From: Stachybotrys elegans
Lineage: Eukaryota; Ascomycota; Sordariomycetes; Hypocreales; Stachybotryaceae
Direction: 5' to 3'
Length of the DNA: 64,000 nucleotides
Assembly: GCA_020746835.1 (NCBI GenBank)
Contig: JAGPNK010000001.1
Location: forward strand, 5,146,001-5,210,000
Positions 50,953 through 62,119 of the stretch are shown here, piece after piece; positions within the stretch are counted from its first letter, which is position 1, and every line of letters starts with the position of its first letter. The translations under genes and the position numbers were made by a program. The notes under the pieces are model-generated. The model did not search any database. It had not been told where the DNA came from and saw only the letters and a program-made list of their open reading frames with translations.

Positions 50953-51228
50953 GTTGATAAGCTGTCGAGATTTATTAGATTTGAAATATTTAGATACAAG
51001 TTGATATCAGAAATAGGTTCTCTAATGGAAGGACTTATATAGCCAGCCGATAGAGAGCAGCTGAGGCTCGGAAATCCGTAATGGTGTATAAGCCGGTCAG
51101 ATCGTCAGCAGTGGAGGCTGGAATTGCGGGGATGCGGAAACGCGAGCGTCTCCGTCTCCGTCCACCGTCATGATGCGTCTGATTACCAACCAGCCAAAAC
51201 TTGCAGCATAGACATCTACCCATCTGCC
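50953..51228. promoter_or_regulatory. Divergent promoter, epimerase and Zn2Cys6 regulator
   Basis: Only 276 bp separate the two start codons. Zn2Cys6 proteins often bind CGG-based repeats. The region includes CGGTCAGATCG (near 51094), TCCGTCTCCGTCCACCG (51147-51166) and several GCGGG/CGG words, possible autoregulatory sites. Confidence 0.5.
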
Positions 51229-53502
51229 ATGGCCGAACCGCCAAACATGGCTCGGACCGAAGAGAGACCCGCCATCCAAAGACGTTCTGTGAGTAGCTCG
51301 AGAGACGATCCGGAAACCCGGGCGCCCGCGTATCCGAGGACTAACTGACCGGCATACAGTGTGATCGATGTCGAGCTAGAAAGGTCAGACATCTCGTAGA
51401 ATAGCCGGTCATGGCCATTTGTGCTGACATATAACCCGTAGATTGCTTGTGACAGAGCCTCGCCGTGCTCCAACTGCGCCATCGCACGAGCGTCATGCGT
51501 CCATTCCGCCATCAAACCTCGAACGGAGGAGGGTCGACAGAGGGTCCTGATATCGACTCAATAGTACGCTTTGACCCGTTGAACTTCCTTCCTATACCAT
51601 ATGCTGAGATAGGCTGGGCAGTGAGCGAAAACTTGATGATATTGCCAAAAACATCGATGGCCTGAAGCACCTTCTCCAAGGCCTGGACCTGAGTACAGTC
51701 CCAGCGCTGTCGGCGTTTAACAGTGCTCATGCACCTTCTAGCATCGCACCGAGGCAGTTGAAAACCCCAGTGTATGAAGGGGGTTCCTCGCTCTCTGCGC
51801 ACTCCGCCAAACTAGGGCAGTTTATGAATCAGTTCGTTGGACACAGCTCACTGCGCAACATTTTCCCGCAAGTTGATGGCATCATGGCAGCGCTGAGAAA
51901 TGTGACGAGTCCTGGTGGTGAAGCCCTCTGTGCACAAGAGTTTATGCCCGAGGCAGAGGCTCCTCTCCATCAACTACCGCCGCAAGCAGAGGCCATCACC
52001 GTTTTACGGTGGGCGAACGGTAGCGACGTTCCTCTTTTTTATCTTCTTCGCCGCTAATGAACCCGCCCAGATCATCCAGAGTCGTATCTCGTCCTGTGGC
52101 TGTCTCAGGTGCTGCCTGTCGATAAGATCACCGAGACCTGTCAAAGAATTTACTTCGCTGTTGCTGACTACAGCCAATTCGACTTCATCATTGTTAATGC
52201 CTGTCTTTCCTGGCTCTTTCTCGAGTACCATGTCATCTCAGGCCAAGAAAAGTACGCAGCGTTTGGTACGGCATGCCATACCAATGTTCGAATGTCTCTG
52301 AGCAAGCTGCCGCTCCTAATGCCACCTACCATGGATGCTATCACCGCATTGACGCTTGGTGTAAGTCCCTCTTTCAATCAACCTAGATGCCAACTCATCA
52401 CCTCCCTGGCAGGCTTTCCACGCCATCGACAACGCCGAGGCATTGCTAGCTTGGACCTTGACTTCGGCCGCAGCGAATCTGTCCCAGACACTGGGCTACC
52501 ACCGCACATCCTCTGCAGAAAAAGACGAGGAAACCGTCAGACAACGGAAGCACAGGTTCTTCTGGACAGTCTATCGGCTCGACAAAGCCCTGAGCCTGAG
52601 GCTCGGCAGAACGCCTATCCTTCAAGACCATGACGTTCCCGCCCCTGCAGACTCTACGGTCCGCCGTTGGACCATGCTCGCAGAGATCCAAGGGAAAACA
52701 TACAATCAGCTCTTCAGCTCTTCTGCCGCCCAATACTCTACAACATCACGAACAGAGATCGCCAAAGCCTTGCTTGCTGAAACAGAAGCACTGATACAAG
52801 AGACGACCGAGGCTCTCCATGTAAGTAAGCTCGTTCTAAGTCTGACGCAGCTAATCAATATTTCTAGGCTAGTGAAGCAATCGTGCCCGGTGAAGCTCGT
52901 GAAGAGCCCCTATTAAAATCGTACTTGTATGCGGAGAGCACTGTCCAGTACGCCATGCTCTCACTTATTGCGGTCACCATCGAAACGGACGACGGGATAT
53001 TCGAGTGCATATCCACATTCACCTGCCATGCCAGCAGAGCGTCGCTCGAGGCGCATCACAATAATATCGCCGAGCTGCGAAAGCTTCCTTGTAGCACCCT
53101 ATTTCTAAACAGACACATGAACTGGTGCGTTTTGCCCACACTACCTTGGTGTCTGAACTAACAGACAGCAGGACCGTGTTCCACGTCCCGTTTGTGCCGT
53201 TTTTTGTCATGTTCTGCAGTGTCATGGACAATTGCAATAGTGCGGACCTTGAACAGCTGCAAGACTTCGTCGCGTCTCTAGATGCTGTCCACTCAGACTC
53301 TTCAACCACCAGTCGACGACTGTTCGGCCTGCTCTGCGAATTGGCGAGGCTATACTGTGACGCAAGCAGCGCTATTGGAAGCCTGCACAACGAAGCGATT
53401 TCTGACGAGTTTACTGCGCTTCCGGATCCGTCCAGGATCAATACGTCTGTCTATGGCTCCGATTTTGCGATAGACGATTATATCTTCACGTATAATACAT
53501 GA
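51229..53502 (+). CDS. Zn2Cys6 fungal transcription factor
   Basis: Eight exons: 51229-51288, 51360-51383, 51442-51563, 51622-52019, 52071-52360, 52413-52820, 52868-53124 and 53172-53502, for 629 residues. The binuclear zinc cluster at residues 21-47 (CDRCRARK joined to IACDRASPCSNCAIARASC) has spacing C-x2-C-x6-C-x5-C-x2-C-x6-C. It is split by an intron between Lys and Ile. A short coiled-coil follows (STQYERKLDDIAKNIDGLKH), which depends on acceptor 51621; the nearer AG at 51612 would create a stop. The middle homology domain is seen in YLVLWLSQVLPVDKITETCQ, LGYHRTS and RFFWTVYRLDKALSLRLGR. It is a nuclear DNA-binding regulator, probably of the adjacent epimerase. Confidence 0.92.
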
Positions 53503-53601
53503 TCTAGCTGTTTGACATGTTCTCATGTCTCTTCTATGGAGGCATATAATGGTAACTTGTATAGTTTTCTTCATTTCCTAGGAAATGGTCTAATATACTA
53601 C

Positions 53602-55543
53602 CTAGTTGTACGGCCATAGAATCCCTGCCACGATAAATACAACCAGAACAATGCATAGTAATACGCATACTGAGGCAAACATTACCTGCTTGTCAGGGCG
53701 GCCGGCTGACCAATAAAACGGCATTGCTCCCCCCAAGACGACTATAAAGCTGGATAAGTACGGATTCAAGAGGATCAGGAGTATCGCGAGTCCACCGCAA
53801 ATGGACATGATGAAGCCAAACATCCACCACTTGGTTCCTCCTGGCATCGTATCGTCCCCTGAGCGACGAGGTATGGCGTAGTACGTGACCGCTCCCCCAC
53901 TTAACCGCTCTTCGATCTGCTTCCGGAGCTGGGATTCTGTGAGCGCGTTGGGGTTGATGCCGGTTTGGTGCAGCTGCATGTTGATAGACTCTGCCAGGAC
54001 GAGGAAGCTCTTCCAGCCATCCGGGATCTCGGTGTTGTCGGAAAATGGGAAGCCTTGCGTTGTTTTGGCTAGCATGGTGCATATGCCAATGATCCAGAGC
54101 AGTAAGAGAATGACGATGATGAAGGCTTGGATGTGGGAGAAGCCCCATTGGAGTATCTAGAAGTTATCCAAGTTCAGCAAACTCGCATGGCTTCGGGAGC
54201 ATGCAGCGACGTACGTTCTTTTCGGGTTTACACTCGCTTTTCTCGCGCAGTTCCTCCTCCGTGTAAGTTTCGTTGAAGGCAAAGTATCTCGTGTTCTTGG
54301 GGTTGCCAAAGGGCCTTTCTCTAGTAACTGGGTTGGTCCAGTCGTTGCCGTACAGTTCTGATGACCAAGGAATGTAAAAGGCGGATATGTTCAAGACTGG
54401 GGCTTGGAGACGGATTCCTCGCCAGGTAGACTCGGTGTCGTTCAGACCCAAGAAACCGTATGTTTGTACATCTGTTCATAGTCAGCCCTCTCTGCCGAGT
54501 AGCGCGTTATCGTCTCGGTGCCATGTACATTGTGATACTTCCAGCAGCTCGCCGCATTCCTCTTCGGCGCCGGGGTCCGTGGTGCAAGTAAAGTACCAAT
54601 CCTCTCCGCTAGAGGACGGCAGGCCGTCGTAAGACGACCATACATTCTCCCTGTTTTTGAACATTGGAACGATGTAGTCATCTGTCTGGTTAATCCTTGT
54701 GTCTGCATGGAGAACGTATGCGATTATGTTCAAATCCTGTAGTGGAAAATAGCCGCCTTGACTATTCGATATGATGGGTCGGTTGATTGTGGTGTAGGCC
54801 GTCATTGCGCCAGCAAGTGTCGGCCATATGATGACAAACAGGGTGGCGAAGGCCATGTAGACCATGGCAAGCCATGATCGGAGGGGACGGCGGTGGACCC
54901 AGTCGTTGACTAGACTCCAGAGTGAGGAGACGGAAGCTTCGCGGTTGACGAAGACGAGATAGAAGGTGGCATAGGTTGTTGGCGCCGTGTTGATACTTGT
55001 GATGATGTACCGCGAAAATACTGTGAAGGAGATGTATCCGAGGACGAGCTGCCCTCCGCGACCGACGAGCTGCGCATGTCAGCCATTAATTAATAACATA
55101 CTCTGGTGGGTGGAAAGGCAGCTCACAATGTCCCAGGTAATGTCGATGACCTTGGCAGCCGTGAAGGAGAAGCCGAAGAAGCCATGGGTAACTTCGAAGA
55201 AGCCGCTCATGTCCCAGAGGCTATACTCTGCCGGTGAGTATACAACACCGTCTACGCCGCTCATGCACCTGGCGGCGGCGCCGAGGCCCTCGACAGTGTT
55301 CCTCCCAATGAAGAGCAGCGTGACCATGATGGCGGGAAATGCGGCGGTCCAGGTAATGAGAAGGAAGAAGACGGCGATTCGAGTCCAGGCGATGCGTCGC
55401 GTCTTTTCATCTTCTTGGGGGGTTGTTTCTGACGGTATAGGCACAAAGGACCATGTCCTCACGGGTCTGGCCGAGCTGAGGGCGCTGACTTTCTCAGCAT
55501 CTTGGAGTGCGCCACGCCGAGGGCGAGCTGAGGTTGCGTCCAT
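53602..55543 (-). CDS. Polytopic membrane protein, unknown
   Basis: Four exons: 55543-55127, 55069-54529, 54471-54215 and 54156-53602, with introns of 57-58 nt; the second donor is GTACAT. The product is 589 residues. The N-terminal tail is basic and cytosolic in type (MDATSARPRRGALQDAEKVS). At least six hydrophobic segments are visible, including TRIAVFFLLITWTAAFPAIM, WLAMVYMAFATLFVIIWPTL, QAFIIVILLLLWIIGICTML, GFIMSICGGLAILLILLNPY and ASVCVLLCIVLVVFIVAGIL. The large loop between the third and fourth contains Cys and Asn-x-Thr/Ser sites (INQTDD, FNETYT, NISAF), suggesting it faces the cell exterior. The layout matches a fungal family of unknown membrane proteins often near HET genes. Function is unknown. 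Confidence 0.82.
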
Positions 55544-55900
55544 TGGCAATACAATCGGATTGCAGTGAAAGAAAGCAGAAGAGTAGAGAAGGCAGCGGCA
55601 CAGGTGATGGGGCGCTGAGCCAAAGATAGGATACACAAGATGCTTGCAAGGATCATTGTGAAGGATTCATGGTTCAGGGGCGATGCAGGCGAGTTCCATG
55701 GGGCTGTGTTTATTAGGTATCGACATTCCCACATTTCTGTAACAAGTCCTGTTGTTGCCATCTCTAACCGATCGTGAACTATTACCTTATCCCTTTATTG
55801 GTGGACCCCGTCGAATATATATACCCAACTCGGCTGGTGCCATCTCCACCATTATCTCCATCACGGCCAGGCAACAACTGGGCACAATAGATGCGGCGCC
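55544..55900. other. Divergent intergenic region
   Basis: Promoters of the membrane-protein gene (minus) and the first HET gene (plus). A TATATATA stretch at 55815-55822 lies about 80 bp before the HET start. Confidence 0.5.
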
Positions 55901-57889
55901 ATGCCACTCTATACTCCACTCGACACCGCGACTTCAGAGATTCGTCTCATAGAGCTCGTCTCCGATGAACCCCATCTCCCGCTCCGATGCCGGATGACCA
56001 CATTCTCGCTAGACAGCAATCCCCGTTTCTACGCCCTGAGCTATGAATGGGGAGATGCCAACGAGAAGAGCACCGTGATCATCAACAATGGGAGCCTTGC
56101 CGTGACGCGCAACCTCGAGTCTGCCCTCCGCCACATCAGGCCGCACTGGACGCCTTCCGAGCCCGACGATAGGTTTCTCCTCTGGGCTGATGCCGCATGC
56201 GTTAACCAAGACGACCTCGCCGAGCGCTCGCACCAAGTCCAGCTCATGCACCGCGTATACACATCCGCTCGCGGCGTCTTTTGCTGGCTGGGAACAGAGG
56301 GCCGAACTACTGCGTTTGGCACATGTCGTACCGTCGCCTCCGAGCTACACAAAGCGACCCAGGACAGCATAGAGCGTGGGGGACTACTCGACTGGCTTCG
56401 GCATCACCCTACGCTGTGCGAGGAGGGCGCTCGTGTACTGAGAAAGTTGATCGACAACGACGCCTGGGAGGCAGTCCGCCTCATGCTCCGCGCGTCATAT
56501 TGGAAGCGTGTATGGGTGTTCCAGGAGCTTGTGCTCTCCTCCAACCCCATCTTCTTCGGTACGGGAGCGGGCCACTTGGAATGGCAAGAATTGCAGGTCT
56601 GCTGTGAGGGACTCTATGATATCTATGTCGCAGCCGCCAATCATTCTCTCGCCAAGCCGGGCTTCGTCTCCATGACGGTATGGAAAACCCTCACTACACC
56701 TCATGTGGACTTGAATCTCATACTAGATGTTGCCATGTGTCGAAAAGCCCGCCAGGCTGCTGGCGAATCTGGTGTGTTGGACCCCAAAGTTGGATGGTGG
56801 ATTACGATGTTCGCTAGGGATCTCGTAGCTACGGACCCCAAAGACTACATATATGGTCTGCTTGGGATTAGTGGCATTCGCTTGGTCCCAGACTATACCT
56901 CGGATACCAGTTTGGCCAAGGTGTACTTGGACTATTGCAAGGGCTGGTTGGACGTAACAAGGGACGCCAAACTGTATAATGGCCAGGGCTCATTATACTT
57001 TCTATCGCATGCGGGGACTGGCCTAGGTCTAAATGCTGACCTCCCCAGTTGGGCTCCCAACTTTCCGAGAAAGTTAAGCGAACGTATAGAATCTGGGTCA
57101 GCAGACCAAGGGCTGTTTACAGCTGAGGACGCCATGCTCTACCCTTACATTATGGATGAGACATATAGTCTGTTCGTGCCGGGCGTCAAGGTCAGCTCTG
57201 TCGTCTCCGTTTCTGAGCACCCACAGCTGTCAACTATCATGAACGGACGGCTTCTAGATTTCATGGGCGACTGGGCAGCTAGGCAAACGAGCTATGTGTC
57301 AGGAATCCCGCCCTTGCAAGCCATCTTTCGCGTCCTCACCCAGAACCCCAGCCAAGACGTCAACAAGCATCTTGTTATCCAGGCACTAGCCTTTCTGCGA
57401 GTACTTCATAACCCTTGGAAGCGCGACGCCGAGCATAGGAGTATAGTAGCCGACAAATTCGCCGCCTTAGGGCTAGATCTACGCAGTCCCGATTGTAACA
57501 GGGCATTCGAGACTGCATTCTTCCCAGGTCTCGACTACCACAATCTCGGAATCGAAGGAGACGTCCTAGAGCATTTGACTGGTAGGGCTCAGGGGGCTGC
57601 TCGAAATATTGAAGACGCTGTGCTGTTCAAATTATTATGGTTCGCCAGGGACTTCAGAATTTTCGAGACGTCGACTGGACATTTAGGTCTATCACCTGTA
57701 GGCACCAAGCCAGGTGACGTGTTGTGCGTGTTGAAGCATGGCGATGTTCCCGTCGTGCTGAGGAGGGATGAGGCTGGCTCCCATTATACTTTGGTCGGAA
57801 CTGCGTTTGTGGTTGGGTTGATGACGGGCGAAGCAGCTGGGTTCTGTTCCAAAGACGGTCAGAGGCCTGATTGGTTTGAGATTAGATAG
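55901..57889 (+). CDS. HET-domain protein 1
   Basis: Single exon, 662 residues. The N-terminal HET domain is clear: FYALSYEWGD at about 43-52, FLLWADAACVNQDDLAERSH and HRVYTSARGVFCWLG at about 93-127, and YWKRVWVFQELVLSS at about 205-219. A typical mid-protein block follows (DPKDYIYGLLGISGIRLVPDYT). The C-terminus has GDVLCVLKHGDVPVVLRRDE and a FVVGLMTGEA ending, as in many fungal HET proteins. HET proteins mediate self/non-self recognition after hyphal fusion or innate-immunity-like responses; whether this one acts in incompatibility is unknown. It converges with the second HET gene. Confidence 0.93.
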   Translation: MPLYTPLDTATSEIRLIELVSDEPHLPLRCRMTTFSLDSNPRFYALSYEWGDANEKSTVIINNGSLAVTRNLESALRHIRPHWTPSEPDDRFLLWADAACVNQDDLAERSHQVQLMHRVYTSARGVFCWLGTEGRTTAFGTCRTVASELHKATQDSIERGGLLDWLRHHPTLCEEGARVLRKLIDNDAWEAVRLMLRASYWKRVWVFQELVLSSNPIFFGTGAGHLEWQELQVCCEGLYDIYVAAANHSLAKPGFVSMTVWKTLTTPHVDLNLILDVAMCRKARQAAGESGVLDPKVGWWITMFARDLVATDPKDYIYGLLGISGIRLVPDYTSDTSLAKVYLDYCKGWLDVTRDAKLYNGQGSLYFLSHAGTGLGLNADLPSWAPNFPRKLSERIESGSADQGLFTAEDAMLYPYIMDETYSLFVPGVKVSSVVSVSEHPQLSTIMNGRLLDFMGDWAARQTSYVSGIPPLQAIFRVLTQNPSQDVNKHLVIQALAFLRVLHNPWKRDAEHRSIVADKFAALGLDLRSPDCNRAFETAFFPGLDYHNLGIEGDVLEHLTGRAQGAARNIEDAVLFKLLWFARDFRIFETSTGHLGLSPVGTKPGDVLCVLKHGDVPVVLRRDEAGSHYTLVGTAFVVGLMTGEAAGFCSKDGQRPDWFEIR

Positions 57890-58520
57890 GTCTCGTTTAC
57901 CTTATTCTCTCTCTTCAACGACTTCATGGTTGTCGATTTTGGCGGCTCAGATGAGATCTCGTTTCTCTACCGTGTATCACTCTGGTAGATGTTTCGGCCC
58001 CACGACATAATGTGTGATATGAGTTAGTTGGTTGAAGAGATTACTTGAGGAGGAGGGTGAGGGAAGGCATCTTGTATCATCTCCCACCACAATCCCTCTC
58101 GGGGTAGGGTACACCAGGTATTGATCAGAGCAGAGAAACTCAGTCTGACAAGAATTTGTTTGGTACAGCGCAGTTTCTGTCGAAGGTGGCGTATATGTGG
58201 AGTGGATATTCTGATGATGTGATGATCAATGTTGAGGGGGAGTAATAAGGTGGAGTTGACTTATGCTTGGTGATAGAATCTCATACATTCTATGTTGACA
58301 TATCCAAGCAGTGTTCATTACTCAATCATATGATGAAAAGAGTATACAATCTGAGGTGGAAGCAGTAGAGCAAATAAGCAGTAGGGGCGGTGCCTAGTGA
58401 CCCGGCAACCAATGCAGTCGCAAACAATATAGAGAAACAACAACGAGGCCATCATCAGGCGTACGGGATAGCCGACTGGCCGAGTGGCCGAGCCACAGAT
58501 TCAATCATATATTCTCATTG
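57890..58520. other. Convergent region between two HET genes
   Basis: 3' flanks of the two HET genes. Nothing else is seen. Confidence 0.6.
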
Positions 58521-61117
58521 CTATACGATATGAATCTGGTAAGTGCTCCCATATATGTTAAAGTCATCCCGTATCCCGTATAAGCCGTCCGGGCAGCCGA
58601 TGAAATGATGTTCCGCCCCTGGGCCTTTCTTAAGCAAGGCCTTTGTTTCATCAAGACTGCTTCCTAAAACACGTTGTATCCTTGCGAGGGGAAGAAATGC
58701 ATCACACTTGATGAAATCGCGTATAGTTTTCAGCGGTACCCTAAGTCTCGCCTTTATGGGCAGGACAGAACTTAACTGTAACGAGTCCCACTCGTCAAAG
58801 ATTGGCTTCCAGCCTTTCCACCACCGCAATTCCCAAGGGTTATTGAACTCAACGGGGTATCCTAGCTCGTCCATATATCGAACATGCGTGCGCCAGATAT
58901 AATTATCCCACATGGCGTCCCAGTCGACTGGCTCAAACTTCAACTCCAGGAAGCCGTTGATGACACGCGGGTGGAACCGCGCATCAATGCAAGACAAATA
59001 GGATGTCTCAAAGCCCGTGGAAGATCCGTCTTGTTCGTTCAGAATGCCGCGGTAAGCGGAAAACACCTCCCAACCGGTCTTTACTCCGGGGAAACATCCC
59101 CTCAAGAAAAGTGCGGTTGAATCAGATCCTGGTAGGTTGCCGTACAACATGGAGCGGGTCCGTTCAATCTCGTCATACAAGCTTCTCTGAAAGCTCTGGA
59201 TCGGTAGTGGAATCTCAGTGTCGAGAAATTGAATCTTGTCGGAATTGCCGAGAAATAAGTGCGGACAGGAGACAACCATTTTGTAGGTCTTTGGGGAGTC
59301 TAACTGACGCAGGATGAGATATATCAAAGTCGAGTTCCCAGAATCGAGTATGAAGATGTGATCACATCCTGGACGCGCGACGGCATTAAGAGGAATCTCT
59401 GCAGTCAGGAAAAGCGAGTGTGTAGCGCCTCGCATCTTGAAAATACCTAGGGTTCCGAGTTTACCAACTAGAACAGGCTGAGTTGAGACGGTGCAGAAAT
59501 GGGTCAGGTAAGCAGACAATGCCCCTGTATCGGCGTCAACGGCAATATCGCGATTCCAGGGCCGTTTCTGTGAGACTGTTCTGAATGACTCTGGAGAAGC
59601 CTGGTCCCAAGAACCCAGGTCCCTAGAGTGAGATTCAACACTGAATAACACTCCGCGGCGGTCCATAGGGTCAAATGATATTTTTAGAATATCCCTCTTA
59701 ATGAAGTCAGCTACTATCTTGGAGTTGGTGGCCTTCTTGTGCTCCGGCAATGGTTCCATGAGCAGGTAACTCCAAGGTTCGCTTGATCTCCAGTCTGGTA
59801 TCCACGAGGGAGAGGAGGCTGGCGCCGAGAGCCCCGCGGCCCATTGGAAAAGATGGAGGGCTTTCATGTTAATGATGAAATGGGCAAAAAGCCCGATGAA
59901 GAAGTGCTGTGCCGACAGAGAATAGTCGGGCTGGAATGCTCGCGCATCCTCGTTCTGGAGAAGACCGACCACACCGAATAGCCTGTCTCTGGGATCTGTC
60001 GCTCGCGATTCCGCAGTTATGCGCAACAATTCGTAGATGCTATTAACTGGCAAAGCCTTCTGCGCCATATACTGAAGCCACGGCGCCGCGGTTGACTCCC
60101 ACTGCCAGTCCCGCGGAACAGCGCCCGCCAGATGGGTTGATGTGACAGAGTCCGTCCAGAAATCCACATCGCCGATGCGGATGATGGCACGTTGGGGGAA
60201 GACCAATTCTTGGATCACCCACACTCGGCTGAAATATCTTCGCTTCAAAATATCTCGTAGGCTGGGCCGTGTATGTTCTAACCGATGGCCCTTGGGAAGC
60301 TGGGGCCGGATTGAGTCTCCTTCAAGCTCATGCAGTCGATGCCGAGCCGGGAAATGGCCATGGAGAGGAAGAATAAGATCTGCTCCCAGGTAGACGATGA
60401 CTCTGGAGCACTGCTCGTAGATTTGTGCCATTTTCGCGACCTGTTGCCCTCGCTCCTTGGTGTTGTTCTGATTGATGCAGAGAGCATCGACCCAAACCAT
60501 TCGAATTCCCCTCCAGGGCCGTATAAACCGGAGCATTTCCCAGCAGTTCTGGGTTTGGAATAGCACGTCCCAGTACGGACCAACAAAAATTGGCTTGCAC
60601 AGAGAAGAATCGCCTTCCTCGCCACCCCAGGTATATGATACTGTCTCGTACTCAGGGCATTCGGTCTGGCTGTATGTCTCGAGACAAAGATGGACAGGGA
60701 AGTCCTCGTGTGGTGCTGCCGAGAGACAGACCAAGCGAAACTCATCTGTCGCCAAGCCATCTCCATATATCGGGGAGTGGACTGGTTCTGCTGAATGCTT
60801 CTCTGCTGAATGACTTGCATCCTGCTGCAAAGATGGCAGTGAGCTATCCTCCTCTTTGGGAAATATCTCGGTAGGGGAGACGAGCTTAGCGGCTTGTATT
60901 GATGGTTGCGCTTGGACTTAGCATATGGGACAGACCGAGGCCACCATAGGTTCATTCGCCCAAAGGGCTCATCTGGAGGGAGTGGCGGAGGCGAATTCGT
61001 AATTACTTGTCTTGAGACAAGACCCTGCCAGTGACACCCGCAGGTTCTGCAATGAGGCGTCTCTCCTTGGACGGATACATCGGGATCCTTGCAGGATGGT
61101 TTATGCCAGCGACTCAT
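58521..61117 (-). CDS. HET-domain protein 2, frame change near its start
   Basis: The long frame (58521-60830 and beyond) encodes the HET domain: YETVSYTWGGEEGD, MVWVDALCINQNNTKERGQQ, YEQCSRVIVYLGAD, YFSRVWVIQELVFPQ, then DPRDRLFGVVGLLQNEDARA. It has no usable ATG. A conserved start is found upstream in another frame: ATG at 61117, MSRWHKPSCKDPDVSVQGET, then HCRTCG and FGRMNLWWPRSVPY (to about 60923). Between about 60780 and 60925 the reading must shift. A possible intron uses a weak donor GTCTCC (near 60881) and an acceptor in GATGCAAG (near 60814). A frameshift mutation is the alternative. The product would be about 830-850 residues. Function as for other HET proteins. Confidence 0.85.
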
Positions 61118-61414
61118 CTCAAATTCTGTGAGGGTGGCTAGAGGCACAACTTATAGTGATTGTGCTATGAAGTGTTGCATTGCGGATGAGGGGCGAGCCG
61201 GTTGACAAGTAATAGCGTCTGAGGGGTAAACTGCTCCCAGCTGACGGGGATTCACGGCTGTCTTTGTTGTAACCAAACCTTAACACTATTGGTCAGTAAT
61301 CTTATGAAACCATGCATATACAACGTATAATGTTCCATTATTTCAATATGGCTCAACTTACTCAGTTGCCTCTGATATGCCACCCTTCTCGCTCAGCGCC
61401 ATTTGCCTGAGCAG
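61118..61414. other. Intergenic region upstream of HET gene 2
   Basis: Promoter of the HET gene and 3' flank of the F-box gene. Nothing else is seen. Confidence 0.55.
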
Positions 61415-62119
61415 TTACTCCCCGGAGTAAACCTGCTCGAAAATAAATGCTGTTGGTGCTGCGACGTCTTGTGTTTGTTGCTCCAGTGGTTCCGGAGGGA
61501 GCTGGCGAAAAGTCACACCAGTCTCCGTGTTCGCCGAGTCTTCCAAAAGTGCGGTGTAAATCTGTTCCATTTCAAGACCCCAGCTGTTTGGTCTCGGGAG
61601 CATCTGAGCCATGGAGAGATTCATAAAGTTGCCCTGGGTGCTCAACCAGAGGCGCTCCATCCTCTGCAGAGGAGGCTGGCAGAGGAGCATGCGCTTCCAA
61701 CTGGCCTGCTCATATGTCATTGCCCTGTTGGCTGCGCTGTGCTCCATCGCCCAAGCAGTCCTGCGAGACCCTCCTGCTCGGCCAGGCCGTGCCGGAACAA
61801 TCGCGCTGAAAAACTCGTCCCATCCGTGAACGGGCAGCTGTTTACGGATCGCATCGCAGAGCTCGTCTGTGAGGAGAGGGTTGAAGACGAGTCTCTCTGC
61901 ATGACCAACTGCGTTGACGGGCAGAAAGAAAAGGGCCCGCTGGAGACGGGGTGAGGCGGATATCATGCCGTTCCAACGTGCGGAGACACGAACAGACGTG
62001 AGCAGCGTCTTTATGTCCAGCTCCAGCAAAATCATCTCGAAGATTTCGAAAATTTCGAAGATTCGAGGGAGTTTTGACGGAGCACGGGCGGCAACCGTCT
62101 GCGAGAGCTGGAAAGACAT
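61415..62119 (-). CDS. Short F-box-like protein
   Basis: Single exon, 234 residues. The N-terminal F-box-like segment is LPRIFEIFEIFEMILLELDI (about 17-36) followed by KTLLTSVRVSARWNGMISAS and LQRALFFLP. A 9-nt duplication (ATTTTCGAA-type) expands the first helix into three IFE triplets. The C-terminal part has conserved-looking blocks NPLLTDELCDAIRK and RMLLCQPPLQRMERLWLST, followed by GVTFRQL, which recall fungal F-box proteins of about 200-250 residues. Predicted SCF adaptor with unknown target. The start is the ATG at 62119 directly before the F-box. Confidence 0.78.
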   Translation of the reverse strand: MSFQLSQTVAARAPSKLPRIFEIFEIFEMILLELDIKTLLTSVRVSARWNGMISASPRLQRALFFLPVNAVGHAERLVFNPLLTDELCDAIRKQLPVHGWDEFFSAIVPARPGRAGGSRRTAWAMEHSAANRAMTYEQASWKRMLLCQPPLQRMERLWLSTQGNFMNLSMAQMLPRPNSWGLEMEQIYTALLEDSANTETGVTFRQLPPEPLEQQTQDVAAPTAFIFEQVYSGE

